From positions 1 to 64,000 of the forward strand of contig JAIWZP010000009.1 of assembly GCA_025201375.1 (NCBI GenBank): DNA of 64,000 nt, in the 5' to 3' direction. The position numbers were made by a program, and so were the translations under genes. This document shows, in pieces, positions 10,037-22,103 of this stretch; position 1 is the stretch's first letter, and each line of letters starts with the position of its first letter. The DNA is from Gongronella butleri. Its lineage: Eukaryota > Mucoromycota > Mucoromycetes > Mucorales > Cunninghamellaceae. Under the pieces are notes generated by a model. It saw only the letters and a program-made list of their open reading frames with translations, was not told the origin of the DNA and ran no database searches.

Positions 10037-13000
10037 TGCTCGGCGACGAGAGCAGCTAGAGACTTGCGAGAAGGTGCATTCGAAAGCCAAGAGCCACGGC
10101 CAAATGTTGGTATTGGAATTGGGCGGCGGCCAAAGGAAAAAAGAAGGACTGGAGTAAAAAGGATCGAAAGGGGGCAAAGAAAAAAAAGAGTTGGGGGACA
10201 ATGCTCACGAATTGGATCGTGACAGCTGCTGCAAGGCTGAATGCATGCGTTAAAGGAGATGATACTCGTTCTGCGTGGTTATTCAGCTCCACTTCGTGCA
10301 AAAAAATTGGCTATGATAGCAACTCCCAAAAAAATTGATTTTGCTCTTTTTTTAGTGTTTTACACCACCCGCCTTTTTCATACAGTATGATAACTATACA
10401 GTAGTGTTGTGGACTTGTGGTGGCTGTACAACCAGTTGTTCTACAGAGATAGCGCCTTGAAACACTTGCAGTATTTCATCTTGTGGTAGCGCGCTATTAT
10501 TAGCGTATTATACAGTAGTAGCGTTCTACTGTAAAATATGCTGAAAAATTACAACAGTACCGTATATACAGTAACATTTGCCTTGAAAACGAATTTTTCG
10601 AACTTCGCCTACGTACTTGTTGTGCCTCCAGAAATTTTTTTACAACCTTCTTGCCCGCCAGTGAAACCTGCATCACGGCGTAAAAACTACAGTATAGTCC
10701 AGTGCTCAAGACGGACCCGTCCAATTTTTTTGGACTCGAAAATGCCAGAAACCACAAATTTGTACTATTTTGCATTCATCTGTCCATATGCATGGTCGAC
10801 CCCGCTCAAAAACAGTCGCATCGAATCCAGCGCAAAATTTGCAACAAAAAAGCTTTAACCCCCAAAGCGCTGCGACCACTTTTGAAATATTCAGCGGTCA
10901 CACATTTCAACCTCAGGAAATGCCAGACTTGGGAAATTTTGAACTCCGAGTGATCAATGCATCCCAAACAGGCAGCTCCGACAATTTACTATTGGCTGAC
11001 AGAATGGCAAGTCGCCTCAGCTTAAGAAAAAAGTCCAAAGAGTGACGCATGAACGGCGATCGACGGAAAAAAGTGCCAACTTCGGTGCGGATTATTCTGC
11101 AAAAATTAAAATTTGAGACTTCCAAATTAAGGTGTGTGGATTGCTTGCATGGAATTTTTATTTATTTTTTTACTGTACGTTTTGTGCACTGGGTAGGCAC
11201 CTGCAGCCTGCAGAATGACCGATGCAAGATTTTCAAACTCAAGCTACAGTAGGAACTGTACTAGCGACCTGAGAGTCATTTCATTAGATGCTTTGACTTC
11301 TTGTTTGTTATTAATTCTACAATAAAAATTGGGGGTCGACTAGGCCGTTGTTCTCGAGCAAATCGACATTGAAAAAATGTCGAAAAAGCGAGTTTCCTCC
11401 GTCATTCAGTTTTGACCTGATCCCGACGAAATTGGTGTCACTCGAAAGAGATTCAATAGCTGCTTTCCATACGCACGTTAAAAGCACCATGGATTGTTTT
11501 TCCAGTTGTTGTCGAGAAAATTGTACGTAATTACGTAAAATTTATTCCAATGTTTGATCGACTTTTGAAAGCGTGCAAAGTTCGTTCATCGGGCGAGCGT
11601 ATGATACGTACATTCTGAAAATGACACCCGAGCGGCGTGTCTCATTCGAATCATGTCATTTTCACCGTGATCTATGATACAAAATATTTTGAGAGACAGT
11701 ACTGGATTTGTATGTGTAAATGTCAAGATTTTCGATCCATCTGCATAATGACCCGGTAATACTGTAATAATTAACTCCTCTGGTTCAGCGCAATTGATGA
11801 TCGTCACCGCAAAAAAAACGAGTTCCAGGCTAAATTGAGGCGACCAGCCTGTCTGCGCGTCAATCTCAACGCGTGATTTTATCATGCATACAGTAGGTAC
11901 GGTACTGTAAATCGCGTCAAAATCAAGTTTCACGGTCTGTTGTTCCCAATTCAACATACAACCTGTGTTGTTCCTGGTGTCTCTCTTGCTACGGCATGCA
12001 ATGGACACATTACAGTATGATAGTGCGTGTCTGTGGCGCGTTGATGATCTCATACCATCTGCCTGCAATTTTTAATATAAAAGCACAAAATAATTCTGCC
12101 AGTCGGCCGGCAGCAGCTCGATCCCGACCTTTTTGGCATTTTTCAAGGCCCTTCCATGCGCTTCTTCTAGTAGGAGGGTTTTATGGCATAATTTTGGCGA
12201 AGTGCTATTTTTTTTTTTTTTTTTTTTTTTTTTTGCTCGGGAATTCGGCCACGTAAAATTTTGGGTTTGCGTGGTGCACACAATCAAGGAGCTTTGATAG
12301 CGGCAATTTGAACCCCGTTGGTATTTCTAGCTTGCCATTTCACAGTGGGACGCATTTCGGGTCGACTATTTTATGCGTGATTGGCAATTAAGCTTTGAAT
12401 ACTTGTAAAGTAGACTTTCATGCGTTTCCTTTTTCAAATTTTGCCGATTAAGTTATCTATGATATCCTTCTTCCCAATATGTAATTCACTTGATCGCAAT
12501 CATTCTGAGACACGGAGGTACAGACGCAACATGTCGATTACAAAGTGACTTTGCACCCAGCTGATACTGTAGTTAAAAATTTCCGTTCATCTCGTCTCCC
12601 CAGGGCAGCCCTTCAGTGCCCACTGAAGACGCTTCCTTTATTCAATGTCATCGATTAAGAAAAGATACAAATTTGACAGATTTCAGCTTACTGTAACACC
12701 AGGAATCTCACATTGGGGTAATTTGCCTCCTTTTTCCTCTATTTCAATGCCATGTTGCCTAAACTGGCGTGCAGTGGAATGCGCCACAAATGTTCAGGTT
12801 GTCCTCTGCTACAAGCATGCAGTGCACTAAAAGCGAGAATCAATTAGGTGGCGGTCGAAAAAAGAACAATTAGACCCACTTTTGTCCATCTTTCAGTTAT
12901 TTATAAACGAATGTTCAACTCGCAGCAGCGTTGAAATCAACTTTATGATCATAATACAGTATGAAAGATTTGAAAGCCATTGACCAGATGTTAAGATTGC

Positions 13001-13100
13001 TGCGCGTCACAGAGTGCTGACGCGATCAAAAAAATAGGATGTTTAATTTGTTTGCATAATTGACATGTAGATAGAGGGACAAATGATTAAGATAAGATGT
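10037..13100. other. gene-poor AT-rich block with repeat relic and TACTGTA palindromes
   Basis: 3 kb with no supported gene. It contains the dispersed repeat at about 10580-11450, many copies of TACAGTA/TACTGTA (for example near 10384, 10398, 10514, 10562, 11891, 12013), and a T-run of about 25 at 12210-12234. A 160-codon frame on the minus strand (12068-11586) has no recognisable family and is not annotated as a gene. It reads as old transposon-derived DNA. Confidence 0.5.
10580..11450 (+). repeat. dispersed repeat family, copy 1
   Basis: About 0.87 kb that matches 26020-26900 in the same orientation over most of its length. Shared landmarks are CCAGAAATTTTTTTACA near 10630, CCCCAAAGCGCTGCGACC near 10860, GAGTGATCAATGCATCCC near 10950, GCATGAACGGCGATCGAC near 11047, and TTCATTAGATGCTTT near 11280. 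The copies differ by many substitutions and small indels, so this is an old duplication or two old insertions. A short stretch around 10920-11040 also matches at protein level (VINASQTGSSDNLLLA). Ends are approximate. Confidence 0.75.
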
Positions 13101-14666
13101 TTAGGGAGGGGGAGTGCCGCCAGTCGTGTGAGTCTGGTTGAAGGACTTGCCGGTCAATAGACCAGTGATGGTGTTGTTGTTCCAAGGGATTTGGCTCTCG
13201 GGCACGTTGACATTCTTGTAGCCGAGCTTCTTGGTCAAGAAGGCAAACACGTTGGACTCGCTGGCAACAGCGTCACCACGGCCAAGCGAACCAAGGTCCC
13301 AGTTTTCCTATTTTCAAAAAGCAAGATGTGAGTTCATCTAAAATACAAACTTGTCGCAAAACGCGTCGCGACGCGTCATTGTGACGAATTGAGCGTATAT
13401 TACCTCGACAGTCTTGAGGGACGAGTAGTCTACGAGTAAAAAAAAAAAAAAAATAGCAAATCTCGTGTGAGAAGGACAACATTTTCGTTTTTTAGAGGAA
13501 TTGCAGCCTTACGGGTGTAGTAGGTGTGGTCGGTGGTGCCCTTGAGCTCCTTGGGGATGTTGCCAAGCAAGAGGGACCAGACGCGGTTGCGAGCATTGTA
13601 GGTCTCGACCTCGTCAAAGGTGATGAGGATCAATGTCTGCTCAAGGAACTTGGGGTTGCTCAAGACCGACTGGTAGAAGCCCTTGAGCCAGTTGCCGGCA
13701 TAGGTGACGTTGGTGTCGTGGGCGTCGTTGTTCAAGTCAGGGGTGTAGCTGCGACGATCAAAAAAAAAAGTGAGAAAAAGAGACACGTCTGGCGACGCGT
13801 GTTCCCCCATTTTCAATTGCTTACAACATCCAGTTGGGCAAGGAGCCGGCCTGGATATCCTTGGCCAATTGAGTGCCGGGCACGATGTTCTTGAGCTGGT
13901 CAGGCTGCTCGGCGACCCAGTCAAAGATGACGGCGGGGTTGTGCTTGCGCACGTAGGTGCCGGACTTGAAACCGGTGTAGCCGACGGAGGGGATGTTCTC
14001 CTGGTACGCCTTCCACGTCAGGCCCTTGGCCTTCAACAAGTTGAACACGGACGAGATGTTCTTGGGCACATTGTAGTAGTCATCATTGTCAATGCCAAAG
14101 TTGGAGCCGCCCACCGCAGCAACATAATTGGGCTCACTGGGGTGAGTGATGGCTAAACAAGAAAAAAAACAAATGAATGACGCGTCCCAATCGCCCTTTT
14201 TTTTGGGGGGGGGAGGATTTACCATTGAAGTTGTCCAAGAGAATACCCTCCTTGAGGAGCGCATCAAAGTTGGGGTCCTTGGCAACAACCTCGTAATCCT
14301 GATTTGGAAGAGAAAAAATGGCCGTTTCAGAACACATTTCAGTGCATTCCAAGTTTTTCATCGGCGATTGCCCCTCGTGAGAGAGGCGCGCGCACGACGG
14401 AGTAAAACATAAAGGAGGGAAAGAGCGCGTGCCCAATGCACGATGACAGAAACGCGTGTCCCCTGATTCTTTCGTCCTTTTCTTTTTCTTTTTTTTCTTT
14501 TTTTCTTTTTTACCTGGTTCTCAAACCAGACTTGCAAGATGTGATCAAAACCCTTGCCATTGGCACGGCGGTGGTGGTGTTGCTTCTTGTGGTGATGGGG
14601 GGCAGCAGCCACGGAGGTGACGGCCAGGGTGGTCAGGGCCAGGATGGAGGCAGCGGTGATCTTCAT
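13101..14666 (-). CDS. secreted acid phosphatase / phosphoesterase-family protein
   Basis: Six exons: 14666-14514, 14298-14223, 14152-13825, 13748-13513, 13429-13404 and 13307-13101, giving 341 aa. Residues 1-22 form a clear signal peptide (LALTTLAVTSVAAA), followed by a His-rich propeptide-like segment. Family blocks in order: FDHILQVWFENQDYEVVAKD, ITHPSEPNYVAAVGGS near residue 80, FKSGTYVRKHNP, YTPDLNNDAHDTN with FYQ near residue 190, then LITFDEVE. These match the phosphoesterase superfamily that holds fungal secreted acid phosphatases and phospholipase-C-like enzymes. It is probably an extracellular or cell-wall enzyme releasing phosphate from organic esters. Exon 5 is only 26 nt and easily missed. 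The C-terminus ends in a Thr/Pro tail (HTTGGTPPP). The precise substrate is uncertain. Confidence 0.85.
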
Positions 14667-15275
14667 GATTTAAGGGGGGAAAGGATTGGTGTGTGGAGAA
14701 AAAGACCTGCTTTTATAAGGGAAGAAAAAAAAAAAAGAGAGAAAGAAAGGGCTGTGCACCCCCCACGAGGCAAAGTTTTTATACCATGTGTGTGAGATAA
14801 AAGATTTGTTCTTGTGTCATTTTGTCGAACAAACGTGCGATGTTCAACGAAGGTTAGATCAAGAAAGAGCCGCCGCCATCGACTTTTGTGTCACACGATG
14901 TAAATGATTGCATTGGCAAAGGGACGTGCCCTGAATTTGCGGCGCAAATAAAAAAAAAAAATAAAAAAAATGAGCGACAGCCCGCCATTGCGCGTGCGCC
15001 CTATTCGGACGATTCATGCAGGTGGGGCCATTTCTCAACCTGATTGGCTCGCACACCCGATTGTTTCTTGTTCATGAAGCCAATTCTGTCCCGCCTATTG
15101 AACCAGCCTCGTGTCACCTCACGCTGGGGGCGTCGCACAATCGTGACCACAAGTCATCCAGGGTAAAAGGGCCTGAAAAGGATCTTTTTTGTTTTATTGC
15201 AATGCTCCAAATTCAGCAATTTTGACTAAAATAAAATAAAAAAAACGAACGACGCTACAAGCATGGCGTTGCGGC
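14667..15275. promoter_or_regulatory. promoter region of the acid phosphatase gene and 3' region of CBP80
   Basis: About 600 bp without a gene. Read on the minus strand, a CT-rich leader precedes the phosphatase ATG. AAAATAAAATAAAA at 15228-15241 sits just after the CBP80 stop and fits a 3'-end signal. A frame at 14859-15056 is low-complexity and not supported. Confidence 0.4.
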
Positions 15276-18200
15276 TCATGGCAACGCTTGCCATTGCTTG
15301 TACAGATCGAGGATCTGAGGATCCAATTGCTCCGTGAAGACGACTGATGCCAATTCCTGTTGGAAAGCTTGACATTCCGCGTGATACTAAAAAAAAACGA
15401 TGGGGGTCGGTCATTTGAAATTTTGCCCAGTTTTGAGCGCGCCCTCCCCCCTCCTCATCTCCCCGCCGCCCGCTGGGACGTGTTCGAGACACAACAAGAT
15501 TTTTTTTTTACCAATCGAAGCATTTCTTTGAACCAGCCATGAACCCACCAGAACGTCCAATCTTGTTCCGGATTTTTGCCTTGTGCCGACAAGGCGGACA
15601 ATAAGGTTTGCAGCGCCTGGGTAAACTTTTGATACATGAGCACCATCACTTGCTGTCGCTCTTCCTTGACGGTCGTCAGCGATGTTTCCACGAGATTCAG
15701 CGTTTCCAGCTCTTGCTGGGCCTCTGCGCGCGCCACTATATACAAAAAGAAGAAAAAAGTGAGTCTGGGCCGCCCTCGTCGTGTTTTTTTTTTATGAAGA
15801 GCAACGCAAATTGGGCGCGTACCATCGGTCAATTCTTGCTCGCTTCGTCGCTTTTCATTGTCGGTGTGCATTTCCTGATATTGGTCGAGTCTGGCTTGGA
15901 CTTGCGCGACACGGTTGATGACCTTGCTGACTGTGTTTTTGAGGATGTCCCAGATGTAGCCCCTGAATGCAATGAAGAGCAATTGGCGTGTGGTGAGCTT
16001 CTGCTGTTGTCCATCTTTTTTTTTTTTTTTCGTACCTGCTGGCATTGTCCATGAGCGCGGATTCAAATACCCAAGCAACGACCGACGTGGGCTCGACAAT
16101 GCGATAGTTTAAAAACTTGTCCAATAGGATGGCCAGAAACTACACGTGGTGTGCGCAGAAAAACGTGGGGAATGAGCTATTTTGCTTTTGACACGCCGCG
16201 AGGACAAGCATTGATGCTTTCCGAAACCTTACCTGGCTATTGTCCTTCCAAAAGGACGCGACAATCTCGACGGTGCGCACCTTGTCGCTGCCTTTTTGGT
16301 TAATCTGGCGCAGGATGTCGAGGTATCTAAAAGGGAAAAATTATAAGAAAAAGAAAAAAAGGCAGGGGGGCGCAATTCGATGAATCTACCTTTCAATGAC
16401 ATTGAGGACGTGCGAGAAGCTCTTGCAGCCAACGAGGAGGAGGCACTGGATGAAGAGATCTTGGAGGGCGCTTTGCTGTTTTTCTTCGTCGTAGCCCTTG
16501 GCGGCAAGATCTTGCTTGATCGCGTCGAGTGCCTGCTGGATCTGCTCGGGCGTCTGCTTCTCCTTGAGTGCCTGGATGACGGTGATGGCGGCGGCGTGCA
16601 ATTCGTGCGTCTTGTCGCTATAGGCAAACACAGGCGCAGGCGCTTGCGGTGGGCACGCATCGCGTGCCACGCGCTCAGGCAAATTGGCCTTGACGCGGTC
16701 ATAATAGCTCAGACGGATCTCACGCTCAATGGTCTCGCGCATGAAGCAAACCTGCGGGTGCATGGGATCGTTGTCCAACGCAGGTTCCCTACAAAAATTA
16801 AAAAAAAAAATGTGAGTTTTTTGGCGCCCATTTCATGATCCATTGGCACCCGTACCACGCAGCCCAGTCCCATGTGAAGCCAAAGTTGCTCAGATGGACG
16901 GCAAACCAGGACCATAGGCGCTCAATGCAGGCGACATCCATGCCAGGCAGGCGATCAAAGAGCGCCTTGATGGAGCGGCCCAATGCCTTGGGGAACGTTG
17001 TCTTTTCGAGGCGTACAAGCTCGGCCATGAGGGTCGGGTAATAAACAGTGACGCACGTGGGCGATGGCAGGTGCAGCATCTGCGAAAACAGGGCCTAGAT
17101 CGCGTTAAAAAAGCAAAAAAATGACGAGATGACGCGTCAGCCTCTATTTTTTTTCTCATTTTGCAAGACCCTACCTCCATGAGCAGCTCTGAAAAGTTCC
17201 ATTTGCCCTGATCGTCTGTTTCGCGGTCTTGATCTTCTGCGTCTGGCTTGGCAAAGCAGTGATCCGGGCATCCTGTGGCAATGTTGAGCAAATACTTGGC
17301 TGCGTCCTTGCGATTGGACTCGAAGAGCAAGGCCGTGTCGCTGGCCATGTCATGGACGAGCATGTACTCGAGGCTGGCGTGGTCAGGCAGCGACGAGACG
17401 GTGGTGTCATCGTCATTGACAAAAATCTTTAGCGTGGGCACGCCGGGCAGCGTGGCGGTGCTTGATGTGATCAAAGTGGCCACGTCCACGACAGGCAGCT
17501 TGTGCTGCATGGCTGTCTGGAAATCGTCGCTGAACCAAGGGTACACGCGCACAATCACGTCCGATTGCCATTCTTTGGTTTCAGCATTCTGTAAGAGCTG
17601 CCACGCGTGTTGCACCAGCTAAAAAAGGAAAAAGAAAAAGAAAAGAAATTGAAAGAAATCAGTCTCTTGCGCACAATGGCATTTCCAATGAAAAAAGGAC
17701 ATTACATCTTGGGCCGGCACATGAGGAAAAACGCGCACAATGGGCAAATCAGAGGTGGCATTGCCATTCATGTACTTTTCAATCTTGTTCATTGTGGCAT
17801 CCAGGCTGCTTGTGCCACGCTCCTGCATCTCTTTGCCGCACTACGAGTGGAAAAAAAAGAAAAGGAAAAAAAAGGCGCGACGCGTCAGTCACATGGCACA
17901 TAATAGGAAAAAAAGAGGGATTGGGGGCCATACCCAAGGCAAAGTGACAAGGACCGTGTAGACAAGGGCGTCATGCTGAGGTGTGCGAGTGGTGACATTG
18001 CTGATGGGGTCAAGGAACGCGTCGAGGAAGGTGCCATAGGCGGACGGCGCGATGACATTGTTATTGACGAGCTCGCCATAGAAGCGGACCATGTTTTTGA
18101 TGCGGCACCAATCGTGCTGTTGGACATAATGGGCCCATGCCGAGTGGAACACGTCCATTAGCTTGGCGGTCAGCGCGTGGTTCTTGACATTGAGCAGACC

Positions 18201-18828
18201 GATCAATGCCGCGTAAATGGGCGCCTTGACAGGCAGCTCCGCCACGCTAAAACAGGGCAAAAAAAAAAAAGGAGGAATTGAGCGTCATGCATTCGCCACG
18301 CGTCCTTTTATCTATTGTACCAAGCTTTCAAGGTGCTTTGCACCATTTCCGGGTACTTTTCATAGTCCAAGTCGAGGATATTGCGCATTTTAACCAGGTT
18401 TGTCTCGAGATCAGGGGTGATCTAGGCAAACAAAACGTGTTTAAAAAAAAGTCGTGCCATTTCGTGTCCTTTCTACCTTGTCGCCAATCTTGATAATGAG
18501 GCCGCGCAGGCGCTGGACAATATTGTCGGCCTCGTCTCTGTCGTTTCGGCGGTAATTCTTGCGCTTGTCTATAAAAAAAATATAAGAAACATGCTTTTCT
18601 GTGAGACTTGTGGCAGCCTTTTACCGCGATAGTTGGACGACTTGTTGTAGGGCTGGTGGCGATCCCTGTTGTTATGGTGCTGTCGGCCGCCATAACGCCT
18701 GCCGCCACCTAAATGATAATTTAAAAAACAAATTGGTCAATTTTTTGATGCATTGATACACAACAAAGCAATTGGCCCTTACGATTGTCGTGTCGGTCGT
18801 GTCTGTCGTGTCTGTCACGGTATTCCAT
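15276..18828 (-). CDS. CBC1: nuclear cap-binding protein subunit 1 (CBP80/NCBP1)
   Basis: Fourteen exons spliced in frame to 841 aa: 18828-18783, 18708-18625, 18568-18477, 18421-18321, 18246-17934, 17840-17706, 17618-17175, 17094-16856, 16788-16390, 16326-16233, 16139-16036, 15962-15823, 15735-15512, 15386-15276. A short RGG/His-rich leader is followed by a MIF4G domain (IVQRLRGLIIKIGDK; IYAALIGLLNVKNH; IKNMVRFYGELVNNNVIAPS; LVTLPW). Downstream MIF4G-like repeats include CIERLWSWFAVHLSNFGFTW and RIVEPTSVVAWVFES, and the end is FTEQLDPQILDLYKQWQALP. All align by eye with CBP80. With CBP20 it binds the m7G cap of nascent RNA and guides splicing, export and decay. The gene diverges from the RTC4-domain gene with only 205 bp between the starts. 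Confidence 0.9.
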
Positions 18829-19033
18829 ACTTTGTTTTCCTGGGTTGTGAAAAAAAGAGGGAATTGAGAGAAGAAACGCAGAAATGGCGGGCATTGAATC
18901 GATTTCCTTTTCAATATTGCTGCGACGCGCCATCTTTGACTTTTACTGTCTTGTTGACTTTCTCTTTCTCTTTTTTCTTATTCGCCGGCCCTGTGGTTCC
19001 CTCTTTCCTTTCATTTTTCTTCTTTTTACCAAC
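18829..19033. promoter_or_regulatory. compact divergent promoter between CBP80 and RTC4-domain gene
   Basis: 205 bp separate two opposite ATGs. The right half is a long CT-rich leader (CTTTCTCTTTCTC, CCCTCTTTCC) for the plus-strand gene; the left half is purine-rich on the plus strand, hence CT-rich for CBP80. Co-regulation of the two genes is inference. Confidence 0.55.
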
Positions 19034-20452
19034 ATGAGTGTGCGGCAAAGCGGCAAGTACAACAAAGCGGCACGCCAGAGTCGCCAAGACAGCCAGCTGC
19101 CATTCAATCTTGGCCGCAAATCGACCGATCTTGCTTCTCCATCAGCTGCTTTGCGACAAAACAGGGCGCCTTCCAAGAGTGACAGCACCCGCAACCCCAA
19201 ACAGAGCGCCCAGAGCAAACCCGATGGGTCCAGCAGCAAGAGGCGGTTTGCACAGCTCGAAGCCGAGGTGGACGCGCTGGGTCCGAGCAAGAAAAAGGCG
19301 TATCCGTCCAAGGCGAGCGACATTTTCGAATTTCCACCTGGAATGCTCAAACAGCCCGTGCCCGTCTTTATACCAAAGCCCAAGCTCATCATCCAAAAGC
19401 GCAAAACACCTGCTGCAGAGAGCAAGAGTCTTGGTAAGAGCCCCAATTGCATGTATTTTTTTTGTGAAATTGACGTGTCATTGTTGGGCCCCCAGAATTC
19501 ATTTTGTTTTATTTTATTTTTACCTTTTTTTCGTAGCGCCCATGCCTCGTATTTCACCTCTGGTAGAGGACGACAAGGAAAAGCACGTGCAATGCCCTTA
19601 TTGCCACGCGGATTTGACATCAAACGAGGCGCCAGTGCTGCCGAGCGCCGTGCAAGAGGCTCTGGACGCGATTCGAGCGGCGGATGCTGCGCACGCGGCG
19701 CGCCGCGCGCAGATGATTCGCGAGGGCAAGTTTGTGGACGCGCGCGACAAGGACCGCAAGGTGCATCCACACGCGAAATTCCGCTTTTGCCAGCTGCACA
19801 CATTAGAATTGGAAACCAAGCCGCTGGCCGCCAAGCACGGCTACCCCGTTGTCCTCGACCGCGACGCGCTGGCCGCCAGCGTCCGAAAATCGGAAAAGGA
19901 CCTCAAGGCGATCATCGACCGCGAATTGGACAGCCAATTCCGTGAAAAAGCCGAACAACTCTATACCCAGATGAGCGTCCACAAGGTCAGGAACCAGGAG
20001 AGCGTCATGGCACGCTTCCACGAGTATTTGGTATGTCAAAAAAAAATATGAAAAAAAACGCGACACGCTCAATTTACGCGTATTTTTCTCTTTTTTTTTT
20101 TTTTTTTGTTTAGCCCGGCTACTATGGTCCCCAGGGCGCCGAGGTGATTATGAATGAGCTACAGGCTATGTTTCTCACCAAGCCCGTGTACCTGACCAAA
20201 GAAAAGGCGCATCCGCAGCTGCCATCAGAATATGTGCAACAGGTGCTTGTGCCCGAGGCTGCTGCGCGTGCAATTCAGCGCGACCGCGGCATTTCGTACG
20301 ATCGCGCCGTCGCCACGATGCACGACACGCAGGACATGGGTAGCAAGCTGTTCCCCATCATTGAGAGCGACAATGACGCGTCGGACGCCGAGGACGACGC
20401 AAATCGTGACGAAAATGACACTGACCATGACCAAGATGACGAAAGTGACTAG
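19034..20452 (+). CDS. RTC4: RTC4-like domain protein (restriction of telomere capping 4)
   Basis: Three exons, 19034-19433, 19537-20030 and 20114-20452, giving 410 aa. Residues 1-150 are basic and disordered (RQSRQDSQLPFNLGRKS). From about residue 165 comes the RTC4-like domain: HVQCPYCHADLTSNEAPVLP, then FRFCQLHTLELETKPLAAKH and GYPVVLDRDALAASVRKSEK, ending after intron 2 with PGYYGPQGAEVIMNELQAMF. The CPYC and FCQLH cysteine/histidine pairs could bind zinc. The tail is acidic (DASDAEDDANRDENDTDHDQ). The yeast relative was found in a screen linked to telomere capping; its molecular role is poorly known, so I infer only a nuclear protein. The first in-frame ATG after the CT-rich leader is used. 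Confidence 0.8.
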
Positions 20453-20658
20453 GGTGGCTGGACCCTCTTGCCGAGTGGATATGAAATGACATTAAAAAAG
20501 CGGATCCTTGTGTAAATTTATTTTACAGGAATCTCAAAAGAGAGGGAAATAGCGATAACGGGGGATCAATCAAGAAAAAAAGGGGGGATGGGGTATGTGA
20601 CAAGGAAAGAGGGGAAAAGAGATACAATTGAAAAAAAAAAAGGAAGGGAGAGAGGGGA
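20453..20658. terminator. convergent 3' ends of RTC4-domain gene and START-like gene
   Basis: 206 bp between two opposing stops, with purine-rich sequence (GGGAGAGAGGGG) and no coding potential. It must contain both polyadenylation sites. Confidence 0.4.
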
Positions 20659-21576
20659 TCAGGTGGCGGTTGTGCGTTCGTAGATCTCGCTGACGAGATC
20701 CCAATCCTTGTCAAGCGGGCGGGATGGTAAAATGGTGGATGCGGCGGCCGATACAGGGGCATTGGACGACTGGTTGTCATTGGGCGTGTCAGCGGAGGTC
20801 AGCATGGACGCCACGAGCGGCGCGTGATCATCATCAGCTGTTGGCTCGCCTGAATCGGCTGAATTGCTTGGAGGTGCCTCGTTTTGGTCATTGTCCGCTG
20901 CTTTTTGCTCATTTTCTTGGACTTTGGGCGTGGCGTCGTTGATTTCTGCGTCGTCCTTGTCTTCCTGGGCCAAGCGGCGTTCCAGGTCCTTCATGAAGCG
21001 ATCAATGCGGCGGTGGAAGCCAAAGAAAAGCAGATTGGATAGGCGCACCAATGGCTTTTTCACGACGCCCTGCTCGGAGATCTTGAGCTGGAGGTCCATC
21101 AGCTGGTCGGTGCTCTGCAGGTGGTGATGGTCGTCTGGATAAATCAATTCAAACGTCCACGAGCCCGTAAATGTCGGCACGTGCGGCCGTGTTGGCACGG
21201 GCGACCGCAAGCTGACTGCCGTCGTGATCCGCTCCTCGAGAATACGCAGCATCGTGTGCATGGGGCGCTGTTCAATGTGCAGCATCACTGTACGTCGGTG
21301 TCGCTTCGAGTGCTCGACGAAAATCACGCGTCGACCCTCCTCGGACGTCGCTTCCACCACGCTGTCCACCACTACCTTGTCCAATTTGGGCTGCCATTGT
21401 GCATACTCTTCCACAGACGTCAGCACTCGCCACAGCCGCCGCGGCGTCGTCCGATACCGCGTCGTGCGGCATACAAAGTGGCTCTCCGGGATCAAAATTC
21501 CAAGAACATAAATAAGCAAAGGAATACAAGGCACAATTGCTACAGCAATAAACGTCTGCGTCACGGTCGATATCAT
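20659..21576 (-). CDS. membrane-anchored START/SRPBCC-like protein
   Basis: Single-exon gene, 305 aa, starting MISTVTQTFIAVAIVPCIPL. The first 28 residues form one transmembrane or signal-anchor helix. Residues 38-195 resemble an SRPBCC (START/Bet v1/polyketide-cyclase) fold: RYRTTPRRLWRVLTSVEEYA followed by WQPKLDKVVV, the common start of that fold, then alternating strands and a long C-terminal helix (RIDRFMKDLERRLAQEDKDD). The rest is disordered and acidic/serine-rich. Such proteins bind hydrophobic ligands; lipid transfer at an organelle membrane is plausible but unproven. A frame extends upstream of this ATG but only through the T-rich leader, so the later start is chosen. Confidence 0.6.
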   Translation of the reverse strand: MISTVTQTFIAVAIVPCIPLLIYVLGILIPESHFVCRTTRYRTTPRRLWRVLTSVEEYAQWQPKLDKVVVDSVVEATSEEGRRVIFVEHSKRHRRTVMLHIEQRPMHTMLRILEERITTAVSLRSPVPTRPHVPTFTGSWTFELIYPDDHHHLQSTDQLMDLQLKISEQGVVKKPLVRLSNLLFFGFHRRIDRFMKDLERRLAQEDKDDAEINDATPKVQENEQKAADNDQNEAPPSNSADSGEPTADDDHAPLVASMLTSADTPNDNQSSNAPVSAAASTILPSRPLDKDWDLVSEIYERTTAT

Positions 21577-22103
21577 AGTCGAGAACGAGTGAAACAAAAA
21601 AAAATAGGGAAAAAGAGACAGAGAGAAAAAAAAAAGGGGGGGAGAAAAGGCCAAGGCGTGGATCGCAGATCGGTTCTTTTTTTTATAATGCCTTCGTTTT
21701 GTCATGTGATCCTGCCTCCCTTTCCCGTCCGTCTCATGCCACTAACTGCTGCGGCCTGCTGATATGACGAGAAAACAGCCATTGGGCTTACGTGGCATCC
21801 TCTTGCGCAGCGAAAAAAAAAAAAAGAAAAAGAAAAAAGAAAAAAAAAAAAAGCGCACAAAAGACTACGCCTCATGGGCTTCGGATGCCAATGGGCACTT
21901 GGATAGACAACCACGATCATGGCCGTGCCAATGAACAAGCCAATCACCGAGACCCATTGGCGGCCGGGATCTGATTGGCTAGTTTCAAAAAAGGGAATGG
22001 TGGCTTCAAAAAGGGGAGATGATTTTCTTACTCCTTTTTTTTTTTTCTTTCTCTTTTTCTCTCCCCTTATCTTTTCGTCCTTTTTTTTTTTTTTTTTTGC
22101 CTT
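21577..22103. promoter_or_regulatory. divergent promoter between START-like gene and eEF3
   Basis: 527 bp between opposite starts. The eEF3 side ends with a very long pyrimidine tract (about 22035-22098, T-runs up to 18), which fits a strongly transcribed translation-factor gene. CCAATGGGCA near 21888 and CCAATCA near 21940 and 21972 are CCAAT-like boxes. Long A-runs lie near 21810-21850. Confidence 0.5.

Noticed and set aside
11586..12068. 160-codon minus-strand frame in the AT-rich block
   Set aside because: No recognised motifs, no pyrimidine leader, and it is embedded in repeat-rich DNA. It could be a transposon relic but cannot be supported as a gene.
18943..19803. 286-codon minus-strand frame opposite the RTC4-domain gene
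   Set aside because: The plus strand contains the recognisable RTC4-like domain spliced in frame. The antisense frame crosses the intron and has no family.
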